DNA from: Myxococcales bacterium
Lineage (GTDB): Bacteria; Myxococcota_C; UBA6777
NCBI GenBank assembly: GCA_027005175.1
Contig: JALTMC010000231.1
Location: forward strand, 7,664 to 21,666
Reading direction: 5' to 3'
Length of the DNA: 14,003 nt
This document shows positions 6,007-13,270 of the stretch, piece by piece (the stretch's first letter is position 1; each line of letters begins with the position of its first letter). Both the position numbers and the translations under genes were made by a program. The notes beneath the pieces are model-generated. The model was not told the origin of the DNA and searched no databases. It worked only from the letters and a program-made list of their open reading frames with translations.

Positions 6007-8811
6007 TTAAGGCATACAAGTTGCGACAGTTTTTCCAGGTTGTTTGACGCATCGTCTGCATGAGGTGGGGCAGTGTTGGTCTGCAAGGCAGGGGGAGCCA
6101 CAGATACAGCCTTCGTCTGTGGTACCATTGCAATTGTTGTCGATGTTGTCGCAGTAATCGTCGTTGGTACCGGGTTTGGTGCCTTGTCGCCAGGAGGCTC
6201 CGGTACAGAAGTAGGAGGTGCTCGCGCATTGGCTGGTTTGGCAGGCTTTTGTGCTGGAGCAAGCGTTGAGCCAATCCTGGTAGGTTGTATAGCTGTAGCC
6301 TTTGTTGTTCACATTGCGACAGTAGTAGAGTTTGCCTTGATGGTAGAGGCAGTCTTCAAAGCATTTTTGCTGGGTGCCACAAGAGGAGGGTAGGGTGGAG
6401 ACATATTTGGCGGGTATTTGGGTGCTGAAACAGGTACCGCAAGCTTTGGAACCATCGATCTTTCCGTCACAGTCATTGTCGAGACCATCGCATTGGGTTT
6501 CTGTGGGTTGGTAGTTGCTGCCGTATTCTTTGGCGGTGCAAGCCAGCCAGCCTTTGGCAGCTCCACAGAGCTGGACTTTTTGTGCACAGACTCCCTTTTG
6601 TAATTTGCAGGGTGGTGCTTTGAGTTCTTCGTCGATGGAGCCATCGCAGTCGTCATCTTTTCCGTTGCAAACTTCGACTTTCGGCAGGACCTCGTTTTGA
6701 CAGGTACTCCACTTACCTTGCGTACATTGTTCTAGACCATCTTGACATAAACCCTGGTTGCGATTTTGAGACTTGCCTGTCCAACATTTGCGTTGAAAGT
6801 TATCGATCTGGCCGTCACAGTCGTCATCCTGGTTGTTGCAGGTCTCTTTCGTTGCTGACGTGACACCGAGACAGATCGACCAGTTTCCGCCAGCGCAGGA
6901 GCGTTTGCCGACTTTGCATTCCCCTTGACACTTGTAGACTCCCTGGCTCTTCTTCGTACAGCCGGTGTCAGGAGCGTTGTAGCAGGTTTCGGAGAAGTTA
7001 TCGATCGTTCCATCACAGTCATCATCCTGGTTGTTGCAGATCTCTTGCTTGGCCATGACCTCACCGGCGCAGACAGACCAGCGACCGCTTGCACATTGTT
7101 GAAAGCCTGAGCGGCAGCTCCCTGTGCACTTGTATCCACCTTTGCCATCCGAGGTGCAGCCTTTGCTTCCGCCAAAACAGGGGCGTGAGAAACCATCGAT
7201 AGCACCATCACAGTCGTTGTCGAGGCCGTCGCAAATCTCGGGCTTGGGTTTACGTTCTCCGACACAGGAACTCCATTTTCCGTTGTTACATGCCTGTGCG
7301 CCAGTTCTGCATTGTCCACGTTTTTCGGAGCCAGGAGGGCCGCTATAACAGAGCTTGGAGAAACCGTCTGTGTTTCCATCACAGTCGTTGTCTTTGCCAT
7401 CGCATCGTTCTGTCTCTGGTTTCACTTCGCCTTGACAGGCACTCCATTTTCCCTGGCTATCACAGGTTTGCACTCCAGCCTTGCATTCACCACGTCCACG
7501 GGTTTGGGGGGGGCCGCTGTAGCAAAAGCGCTTCTCTCCGGTTTTGCAGTTGCATCCTTCATCAACAGAGCCATCGCAGTCATTGTCGAGGCCATCGCAG
7601 GCTTCTTTGGTTGGGTTGACTTCGCCTTTGCACGTCCCCCAACGTCCCCCGAAACAGGTTTTTTGACCTGTTTTGCAGGGGGAGAAGCATGTGTACTTCC
7701 CCTCCGATAGCTTGACACAACCACCGGTTCCTTTGTAACAATCGCGCTTTTCGTTTTGTTTGCATTCCACACAGATCTCATCGACCTGGCCATTGCAGTT
7801 GTTGTCGATCGAATCACCACACTTTTCTGCGCTGGGCAGTGATTCACCCAGGCAAGGGCTCCATTTCCCATTGACACACTTTGCCTTGCCCGATTTGCAA
7901 ATCCCTTTGCCGACTGTGCCTTGTGGGCCTGTATAGCAGGTTCTTTCTTTGCCTTCATCGCAGTTGGCGCATACACCATCTTCATCGATCTGACCGTCAC
8001 AGTCGTTGTCCTGTTGGTCACAGATCTCTTTTTTTGCTTTGTTTATTTCATCACAGACGATCTTGCCACCGATACAGGCTTTGATACCTTGAGAGCAGGC
8101 TCCAAATTTTCCAGTGGGGCAGGGGTCTCCTTTTCCTGCGAAGCTCTCATCTGTTTTTCCGTTGCAGTCATTGTCTTTGCCATCACAGTCTTCTTTGTAG
8201 GGTAAGGACTCTCGTAAGCAATCCCCCCACTTGCCATCTTTGCTGCAATACTGGGTTCCGGCAAGGCAGATCCCCTTGTTTTTGGTGTCGGGTGGACCGC
8301 TATAACATTCTCTTTTTTCATCCACATTGCAGCCACAGCCAAGGGCTTCGTCTATCTTTCCGTCGCAGTCATCGTCTTTGCTGTTGCAGGACTCTTTTTG
8401 GGGGAGAACCTCTCCCACACATACATCCCAGATACCGTCTTTGCAGGTCTGGGTGCCCGCGTTGCAGACTCCAACCCCCTTGGTTCCCTTGCTTCCCGCA
8501 TAGCAGGGACGGGTGCTGTTGTGGGTACAGCCACCTTGCTTGCACTTGCCGTTTTCGCAGATCTTGCTTGTTCCACAATCTGCGCTTGATTGGCAAGTGT
8601 CTACAACAACTTTCTTTACGCAGACTTGGCTCTGGCATTTTTGATTGGCTGCACATTCAGAGTCCTTGGTACAGGCTTTGGGTCCAACAGGATCTCCACA
8701 GCCCAACAACAAGAGCGAGGATGATAAGCAAAAAACAAACCACAGAAGAAAGATCCAACGACGTGAATACAACGCAGAAGCTTGGGGTAACAAATGATAC
8801 GCACACAACAT
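6007..8811 (-). CDS. Cys-rich MopE-type metal-binding repeat lipoprotein
   Basis: Predicted surface or periplasmic lipoprotein of 934 residues. The ATG at 8811 follows an AGGGGA ribosome site and gives a signal peptide with lipobox LLGC (Cys38); a TTG start further in is possible. Residues 47-64 and 73-90 are two small C-x5-C-x5-C-x4-C modules (first: CTKDSEC). Then come twelve copies of the putative metal-binding motif seen in MopE-like proteins, for example CNSKDDDCDGKIDE, CDGKDNDCNGKTDE, CDGLDNDCDGSVDE and CDNIDNNCNGTTDE, spaced mostly about 50-75 residues. Between them run blocks of the type CY-x-GP-x-GT-x-G-x-G-x-CK...GKW..C.GE..P..E. I count about 111 Cys (12%), implying extensive disulfides and an exported location. 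The D-x-D-x-D-G spacing resembles calcium-binding loops. The family is known from myxobacteria; the ligand and role of this member are unknown. It lies 225 bp downstream of the srkA-like gene on the same strand. Confidence 0.9.
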   Translation of the reverse strand: MLCAYHLLPQASALYSRRWIFLLWFVFCLSSSLLLLGCGDPVGPKACTKDSECAANQKCQSQVCVKKVVVDTCQSSADCGTSKICENGKCKQGGCTHNSTRPCYAGSKGTKGVGVCNAGTQTCKDGIWDVCVGEVLPQKESCNSKDDDCDGKIDEALGCGCNVDEKRECYSGPPDTKNKGICLAGTQYCSKDGKWGDCLRESLPYKEDCDGKDNDCNGKTDESFAGKGDPCPTGKFGACSQGIKACIGGKIVCDEINKAKKEICDQQDNDCDGQIDEDGVCANCDEGKERTCYTGPQGTVGKGICKSGKAKCVNGKWSPCLGESLPSAEKCGDSIDNNCNGQVDEICVECKQNEKRDCYKGTGGCVKLSEGKYTCFSPCKTGQKTCFGGRWGTCKGEVNPTKEACDGLDNDCDGSVDEGCNCKTGEKRFCYSGPPQTRGRGECKAGVQTCDSQGKWSACQGEVKPETERCDGKDNDCDGNTDGFSKLCYSGPPGSEKRGQCRTGAQACNNGKWSSCVGERKPKPEICDGLDNDCDGAIDGFSRPCFGGSKGCTSDGKGGYKCTGSCRSGFQQCASGRWSVCAGEVMAKQEICNNQDDDCDGTIDNFSETCYNAPDTGCTKKSQGVYKCQGECKVGKRSCAGGNWSICLGVTSATKETCNNQDDDCDGQIDNFQRKCWTGKSQNRNQGLCQDGLEQCTQGKWSTCQNEVLPKVEVCNGKDDDCDGSIDEELKAPPCKLQKGVCAQKVQLCGAAKGWLACTAKEYGSNYQPTETQCDGLDNDCDGKIDGSKACGTCFSTQIPAKYVSTLPSSCGTQQKCFEDCLYHQGKLYYCRNVNNKGYSYTTYQDWLNACSSTKACQTSQCASTSYFCTGASWRQGTKPGTNDDYCDNIDNNCNGTTDEGCICGSPCLADQHCPTSCRRCVKQPGKTVATCMP

Positions 8812-8877
8812 ATGGGGAATCCCCTGTCCCTATCAGACCAATAAATACAATTCAACTTATTCGAACAAGCTTGTAAA

Positions 8878-8906
8878 ACTATAGGATGATTGAAGTTAAG
8901 AATCAA
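8878..8906 (-). promoter_or_regulatory. Predicted sigma-70 promoter for the MopE-repeat lipoprotein gene
   Basis: On the minus strand: TTGATT (8906-8901), a 17-base spacer, and TATAGT (8883-8878), five of six matches to the -10 consensus. Transcription would start near 8871, inside or next to the perfect palindrome ACAAGCTTGT (8865-8874), leaving a leader of about 60 bases. This suggests the lipoprotein gene can be transcribed independently of srkA. Confidence 0.5.
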
Positions 8907-8915
8907 GATTGTTCA

Positions 8916-8934
8916 GGAAGGGAGAAGGGGCGGG
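8916..8934. repeat. Direct repeat copy 1, downstream of srkA
   Basis: GGAAGGGAGAAGGGGCGG here matches GGAAGGGAGAGGGGGCGG at 9042-9059 in 17 of 18 positions. Both copies are followed by a related GCGG-C/T-TTC sequence. The two are 126 bp apart in the same orientation. This copy is in the spacer between srkA and the MopE-repeat gene. Confidence 0.6.
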
Positions 8935-9036
8935 CCAGCGGCTTCCTCGCATAAGCTCGTCCTTTTCTTCGTTTTGCCTTCAGCAATCATGAATCGTTCG
9001 GGGGAAGTTTGCGTCGAGCGAGCACATCGGCGACGA

Positions 9037-10077
9037 CTAATGGAAGGGAGAGGGGGCGGAAGCGGTTTCGCGGATCAGTTGAAGTTGGTCTTGGAGGTTG
9101 TTCAATTCACTGAGCCAGTATACGGGGGTTCCGTAGTGACCGAAGCTGCGGGGGAAGGCGGGATCGCTCCAACGTTTTCCAATCCAGGCGTTGAAGTGGA
9201 CAAAGCGCAAGGCCCGCAGGGGTTCGATCAGCCGAAGGGTTTGGTATGGAAAAGGGCGCATTGTATCGTAGGCATCGATCAGCAGGTTGCGTTGGCGGAT
9301 GGCCCAATCGTCACGGCCAGGGCATATCAACCAGATGTCTTGAACACAAGGGCCTCGTACCATATCGTCAAAATCGACCCAGAATGGTCCTTGGCGACCC
9401 CAGAGCAGGTTCCCCATATGACAGTCACCATGAATACGGTGGACCTCGGCATTGGAAAACCAAGGGGCCGAAATCTCGCAGATCTCTTCCACAGTGCTGC
9501 GGTAGCGACTCTCGATGTCCATAGGCAAAAGACCTGACGCAAGCAAGTACTCAAGATTTTGCAAACCATAGGTTTCAGGGGTGAGTTGAATGCGATGGGG
9601 TGCTTCTCGGACAGCACCGACATTATGCATACGAGCCAGTAGACGTCCGATCTGCTCTACTTGTGGGTCGGTCAATTCGTCCGGGTTGCGTCCTCCCATC
9701 TTGGGAAAGATGGTGTACCAGATATCGATCTCTGTCATACGATGGAGAGTTTTTCCATCTTCAAACACCACAGGTGCGATGACTGGGATTTCTTCTGCCT
9801 GAAGATCGAGTAAGAACTGATGTTCTTCTTGGATCTGGGCTTCGCTCCAACGACCAGGGCGATAGAACTTAACAATGCGAAATTTATCGCTGGGGTTACG
9901 TATCTCCTCATCTTCAATAATGATTTCCACCTCATAGACGCGATTTTCCATACTGTTGAGGGTCAGGCATCTTCCGGTACACTCCAAACCTAAAGCCTCT
10001 ACTGCATTGAGGATTCGGTCTGGTGTTAGTTCAAAGAAATAGTGGGTTTCTTTTTCACCCCAAGCAAATGACGACAT
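9037..10077 (-). CDS. srkA: Stress response kinase A (SrkA/YihE/RdoA family Ser/Thr kinase)
   Basis: Cytoplasmic protein kinase-like enzyme of 346 residues, close to the ~328 of E. coli SrkA (YihE), which counteracts stress-induced cell death and phosphorylates Ser/Thr. The ATG at 10077 has AAAGGAG six bases upstream. Diagnostic blocks are NSMENRVYEV (41-50), the ATP-binding Lys in IVKFYRPGRW (K70), QIQEEHQFLLDL (81-92), the catalytic loop HGDCHMGNLLW (216-226, D218 and N223), the metal-binding VDFDD (D235) and GPCVQDIWL (242-250), then IEPLRALRFVHFNAWIGKRW and DPAFPRSF. All catalytic residues are present. An insertion of acidic residues (IIIEDEEIRNPSD, 52-64) lengthens the N-lobe relative to E. 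coli. In E. coli this gene lies with dsbA; here a Cys-rich exported lipoprotein gene follows. Confidence 0.95.
   Translation of the reverse strand: MSSFAWGEKETHYFFELTPDRILNAVEALGLECTGRCLTLNSMENRVYEVEIIIEDEEIRNPSDKFRIVKFYRPGRWSEAQIQEEHQFLLDLQAEEIPVIAPVVFEDGKTLHRMTEIDIWYTIFPKMGGRNPDELTDPQVEQIGRLLARMHNVGAVREAPHRIQLTPETYGLQNLEYLLASGLLPMDIESRYRSTVEEICEISAPWFSNAEVHRIHGDCHMGNLLWGRQGPFWVDFDDMVRGPCVQDIWLICPGRDDWAIRQRNLLIDAYDTMRPFPYQTLRLIEPLRALRFVHFNAWIGKRWSDPAFPRSFGHYGTPVYWLSELNNLQDQLQLIRETASAPSPFH
9042..9059. repeat. Direct repeat copy 2, within the 3' end of srkA
   Basis: Second copy of the purine-rich 18-mer found at 8916-8934. It encodes the last residues of SrkA (the APSPFH end), so the repeat may derive from a short duplication of the end of the gene, or the gene end may have been extended by it. 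Confidence 0.6.
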
Positions 10078-10141
10078 ACATACTCCTTTCGGAACGACAT
10101 AGCGTTCTGGGCCTGATTCTCATGGATCGGCCTTGTGATGG

Positions 10142-10170
10142 TCTTTAAGTGGAAATGGATAGATTGACAA
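10142..10170 (-). promoter_or_regulatory. Weak promoter candidate upstream of srkA
   Basis: Minus strand TTGTCA (10170-10165), a 17-base spacer and TAAAGA (10147-10142). The -35 box is good (five of six) but the -10 match is poor. It would give a leader of about 58 bases before the srkA ATG. Tentative. Confidence 0.3.
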
Positions 10171-10235
10171 GGGGCGGTGAGCTTCACATCGACTCAGGCT
10201 TTGCTCGCTCTCGCAACGAATCACATGAGTCCTGT

Positions 10236-10265
10236 GGAGTTGGGCTTGTACGAAAGCCCCTCTCC
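10236..10265. repeat. Imperfect hairpin between two minus-strand genes
   Basis: GGAG-TT-GGGCTT, loop GTACGA, then AAGCCC-CT-CTCC: ten paired positions interrupted by a two-base mismatch. It lies 108 bases past the stop of the membrane protein gene in its direction of transcription. There is no T-run on either strand, so a rho-independent terminator is not supported; a structured RNA 3' end is possible. Confidence 0.45.
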
Positions 10266-10372
10266 AATCCACTGCGATCGCGAAGCGAGACTGTGTAGGT
10301 AGCCTCGTAGAGGGAAGAAGTCGTAGGTTGGAACAAGTGGGGCTGGGGGGAGAGTTGTTCGGGTCACATTTT

Positions 10373-11029
10373 CTAGCTTTTGGAGTCGTTGCCGAACGTT
10401 AACATCAGGCTACCTAGCATGGTGAGTAGCAAACCGTACTGAACACGGCGTTGTTTGTAATACAGCGTATCAAGCAGAATGATCGCAAAGACCAAAAGAT
10501 TGAGGCCACCGCAGAGTTGGGTGGAGCGAACGACACGCCACATGATATGTTGGCCTTTCATCAACCATGTGGCACCAAATTGTATGACCAATGCCAGCCA
10601 AACCAGCATCGCCGGACCCACCAGAAAGATTCCGAACTGGTTCTCAGGAAAGGTGAGGGCCATGATCATCGCTGTACCACTGGCGAGGAACACAAGCACC
10701 ATGGTGAGGATGTGAAAGACCAATAACCCCCGACTTACACCACGTTGGGTGAATCGGCCATAAAGTATCAGCAAGAATGTGGTCAGTCCCAGCATATAAA
10801 AAATAGGAACGATCGCAACCAAAAGGTAACTTGATGCGATATTAAGGTTGAGGCTGACCAAGGAAAACAATGTATGTGTTTCCTGCGTCTTCAGTATTGT
10901 CAGTGCTGGCATAAAGAAACTGACTGCCAACACCAAGCCTCCCAGTAGTTTTAACAAGCTCCCCTGCTTGGGCACATAAAGGGAACGCTGGGAAGGAGTT
11001 GGCAACTGGCTTTGCAGTGTTGTGGCCAT
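10373..11029 (-). CDS. Six-helix integral membrane protein of unknown function
   Basis: 218 residues. The ATG at 11029 is preceded by AAAGGAG at good spacing. A polar N-terminus of about 27 residues (Ser/Gln/Pro-rich) precedes hydrophobic segments at about 28-46, 63-88, 103-123, 133-153, 172-188 and 197-212, which predicts six transmembrane helices. The loop between helices 1 and 2 (KTQETHT) is short. A basic loop after helix 2 (YGRFTQRGVSRG) and another after helix 5 (YYKQRRVQYG) would face the cytoplasm by the positive-inside rule. I do not recognise a family motif or catalytic residues. It is on the same strand as srkA but 295 bp upstream of it, so co-transcription is uncertain. The frame is uninterrupted and the start context is good, so the gene is real; its function is not known. 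Confidence 0.8.
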   Translation of the reverse strand: MATTLQSQLPTPSQRSLYVPKQGSLLKLLGGLVLAVSFFMPALTILKTQETHTLFSLVSLNLNIASSYLLVAIVPIFYMLGLTTFLLILYGRFTQRGVSRGLLVFHILTMVLVFLASGTAMIMALTFPENQFGIFLVGPAMLVWLALVIQFGATWLMKGQHIMWRVVRSTQLCGGLNLLVFAIILLDTLYYKQRRVQYGLLLTMLGSLMLTFGNDSKS

Positions 11030-11381
11030 GTCTCTCTCCTTTCTTTAAAAACAGGATGCTGTGTACCGTGATTCACAACCCTGTGTGGTTTATTACGAAA
11101 AGAAGGCTACCTTTGTTTTCTATTTCGATAAGGATTCCTATTTTTGGTCTCTATCTGAAGTGCGGAGGTTTTGTCCTCACTGTTCTCGTACTCTTGGAGA
11201 CGTTGTCATTACATATGATGTTTCTTCATGAATGTAAATGCAAGAGGTAGGTTCTTGACTCTTTCTTTGGATAGAATATCCTAGAAGATGCCTGTTTTTG
11301 CGGTGAATTGAACACAAAAAGGGGCTAACGATTAGTTCTACCTGAAGTTCTCACCGTCTGTTTGTTGGGTTGGAGGTGCTC
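11030..11381. other. Divergent intergenic region, 352 bases
   Basis: Separates the minus-strand membrane protein gene from the plus-strand 539-residue gene. Apart from ribosome sites at each end and the plus-strand promoter candidate near 11255-11282, it holds AT-rich sequence with no clear structure. An open frame of 83 codons on the plus strand starts inside the membrane protein gene and is not convincing. Confidence 0.6.
11255..11282 (+). promoter_or_regulatory. Promoter candidate with overlapping dyad for the 539-residue gene
   Basis: TTGACT (11255-11260, five of six), a 16-base spacer and TATCCT (11277-11282, four of six). A perfect dyad GGATA-GAA-TATCC (11269-11281) overlaps the -10 box and could be an operator. 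Leader length would be about 93 bases to the ATG at 11382. Sequence-based prediction only. Confidence 0.4.
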
Positions 11382-13001
11382 ATGTCAACGCGAATCGTTC
11401 GTGCTCCTGTTCGAACACAACAAGGAGTTTCTCCACAGGACACACAACAGGAAGCTGCTTCACAAAAAGTTGCAAAAGGTGCAGCTTCATCTTCTGCTGC
11501 GAATCAGACCAGCTCTACCCATACATCTCCCAGTACAACTCCTCCTCCGGGGAGATTTGAGGCTCACACCGGACATGATCCCCTGCTAAATCAGGGCCAA
11601 ACCAAGCAGGTACGAAGTCCTCGTGCAAGCTTGCAACGAGAGCTGACAGGTGGGCCAGGGGCGGCTGTCCAGAAAGACAAGGCCAAAGGTGGAGGTCGAA
11701 TACGTGGGAAGCGTGCTCTCGCCCTTTTGGGTGGTGGCAAAGGGTTGAAGGTGAGTGGCAAAGCGAAAGCCAAGGCCAAAGCCACAACCAAAGGCAAGAG
11801 TAAAACACAAGGTAAGTCTACGCTCACGGCTCAGAGCAAAAGCAAAAAGACAAACGTTCGTAAAAAGAAAACCAGAGCAGGTGGAGTCCTTGTTTCAAAA
11901 GGTAAAAAAGGAATCGGGAAAAAGCTTGCCACCACCAAGCAACAAGTTCAAACAAAGAGTACAACAACATCAAAAGCAACAGGACAAGGTACAACTTCGA
12001 CAACGAAAGGTGCTTCGTCTGCATCATCTGGCTTTGCTCAGGGAGCCACGTCAGGCAAGGGGCTGGCTGGAAAAACAGGTACTACCGTTCGAGCACTTCG
12101 AACAGCAAGTTTTGGAGTTGTTGGGGGTTCTGGGGGTGTTGGAGCATCCACAAATCCTGCGGGAACGGCGGATTCTTCGGGAGAGAAAGGAGCACAAGCT
12201 TCGCGTGACATGGGGAGAGCCGGTCAGAGCGGTGTGATGGCAGGTGCAGGGAAAGGGGAAGCGACCAAGGGTACTTCAAGTACGTGGCAGGCTGGTGCTT
12301 CTACAAGTCGGGAGACTGGAGCCTCCCAAGGTACACAGGGGAAAGCCCAGGCACAGGTTGCCGACAGTAGCAAAGCAGCGTTTGCTACAGGGGCTGGTGC
12401 TCTCACCGCGAAAGCGGGTGAGGCAAAGCAGACCCTGTCCTTGAAGCACTTGATGCTTCAAGGTGGCAAAGGTGTTGGTGACACAGGGCGTACCGAGAGC
12501 CGCGATGAGGCAAACTCTCCTCGCCAGCAGCTTCGTCAATTGGTGAAGCAGTGGACGAATGCTGCTGAAGCGACGATGATGCAGAATCTGCAAGTCGCGA
12601 TGCCCAACGATGTTGCGGCAGTCGCCTGGAAGCTTGCTTCTCTTGCTCAGTCAGGTGCTCTTCCCAAAGGTGAGCTGCTCTCGATGCTCTCAAAGGTCCT
12701 GAAAAAGCAAGGTGGTAAAAAGCAGATCGATCGAATTAAGGCTCTGTTGTTAAAAAAGGGCATGGTGGCTGGCGGTATGTCAGCAGATACTCTGGCTCTG
12801 ATCGCAGCCATGGTCGCGATGTATCTTGGCAAGCAAGGAAATATTGACGCGGATGATCTGATCGAAGAACTCTTTGGTACACCCAGCCGTGGCCTGGATT
12901 TTGTCCTCCCCGAAGGTGGTGGAAGTTTTCACGAGGAAGGCCGAGAACAACAAGCCCACGAAGATCACGCTGCAGGACGAAAGCTTCCTTCCGATTCTTA
13001 A
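11382..13001 (+). CDS. Lys/Ala/Thr/Gly-rich low-complexity protein with helical C-terminal region
   Basis: 539 residues from the ATG at 11382, which has GGAGGT just upstream. I recognise no family. There is no signal peptide and not one Cys, in contrast to its neighbours. Residues 1-60 are Ser/Thr/Gln/Pro-rich. Residues about 100-190 form a strongly basic tract with SGKAKAKAKATTKGKSKTQG and KSKKTNVRKKKTR, like histone H1-type bacterial tails. Residues 190-345 are Ser/Gly/Ala/Thr repeats without charge bias. Residues about 376-500 look folded and helical: SPRQQLRQLVKQWTNAAEAT, then MPNDVAAVAWKLASLAQSGA, GELLSMLSKVLKKQ, DRIKALLLKKGM, the hydrophobic segment ADTLALIAAMVAMYLGKQG and an acidic end, IDADDLIEELFG. 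The tail is His/Glu-rich. It might bind nucleic acid, or be a secreted or structural protein; the sequence does not decide. Codon use looks like that of neighbouring genes. Confidence 0.8.
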   Translation: MSTRIVRAPVRTQQGVSPQDTQQEAASQKVAKGAASSSAANQTSSTHTSPSTTPPPGRFEAHTGHDPLLNQGQTKQVRSPRASLQRELTGGPGAAVQKDKAKGGGRIRGKRALALLGGGKGLKVSGKAKAKAKATTKGKSKTQGKSTLTAQSKSKKTNVRKKKTRAGGVLVSKGKKGIGKKLATTKQQVQTKSTTTSKATGQGTTSTTKGASSASSGFAQGATSGKGLAGKTGTTVRALRTASFGVVGGSGGVGASTNPAGTADSSGEKGAQASRDMGRAGQSGVMAGAGKGEATKGTSSTWQAGASTSRETGASQGTQGKAQAQVADSSKAAFATGAGALTAKAGEAKQTLSLKHLMLQGGKGVGDTGRTESRDEANSPRQQLRQLVKQWTNAAEATMMQNLQVAMPNDVAAVAWKLASLAQSGALPKGELLSMLSKVLKKQGGKKQIDRIKALLLKKGMVAGGMSADTLALIAAMVAMYLGKQGNIDADDLIEELFGTPSRGLDFVLPEGGGSFHEEGREQQAHEDHAAGRKLPSDS

Positions 13002-13113
13002 AACAAAGTCAACTCTTCCTACTTTCGAACGAGCCACACGGATTTTTGTTTGCTCTTAGAGTGACATCAACGTATCTTGGGTTAAATGTTGGGAGAACTC
13101 TCTTGCGTGGTCT

Positions 13114-13133
13114 GAGCAGCTCTTCTGCTTTTT
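13114..13133 (+). terminator. Weak rho-independent terminator candidate
   Basis: AGCAG (13115-13119), loop CTCTT-like, CTGCT (13125-13129), followed by a short T-run to 13133. The stem is only five to six pairs, and it lies about 110 bases past the stop of the 539-residue gene. Plausible but weak. Confidence 0.3.
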
Positions 13134-13270
13134 GTTGCATCTTCCCTTTGCAGCAATCTTGACATCTTCTCCTCTCCAGTCCACTTGGTCGTCTATTCAG
13201 CCGGGTCCACGATTGGGAAGGGGCTTTCTGCGACTTTTGGTACATTGAAAACAAGGATGTAATATTGTTC

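Larger units (their letters stand above)
10078..10372. other. Intergenic region between srkA and the membrane protein gene
   Basis: 295 bases without a supportable gene. It contains the srkA ribosome site next to 10077, a small inverted repeat GAACG/CGTTC (10092-10096 and 10103-10107), a weak minus-strand promoter candidate, and a larger imperfect hairpin at 10236-10265. No tRNA or small ORF with a ribosome site was found. Confidence 0.6.

Noticed and set aside
6007-8811. Periodic repeats suggesting a CRISPR array or DNA satellite
   Set aside because: The period is about 150-220 bp, repeats are imperfect at DNA level and conserved only as protein motifs in one open frame.
6060-8876. Many open frames on the plus strand opposite the MopE-repeat gene
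   Set aside because: They are antisense shadows produced by the repeated Cys/Asp/Gly codons of the minus-strand gene; they lack ribosome sites and have no coherent protein pattern.
10164-10192. TTGACA on the plus strand at 10164-10169 as a promoter
   Set aside because: No -10 box at 16-18 bases and no plus-strand gene follows.
10999-11250. 83-codon plus-strand open frame
   Set aside because: It starts inside the membrane protein gene on the opposite strand, has no suitable ribosome site and a composition typical of random AT-rich sequence.
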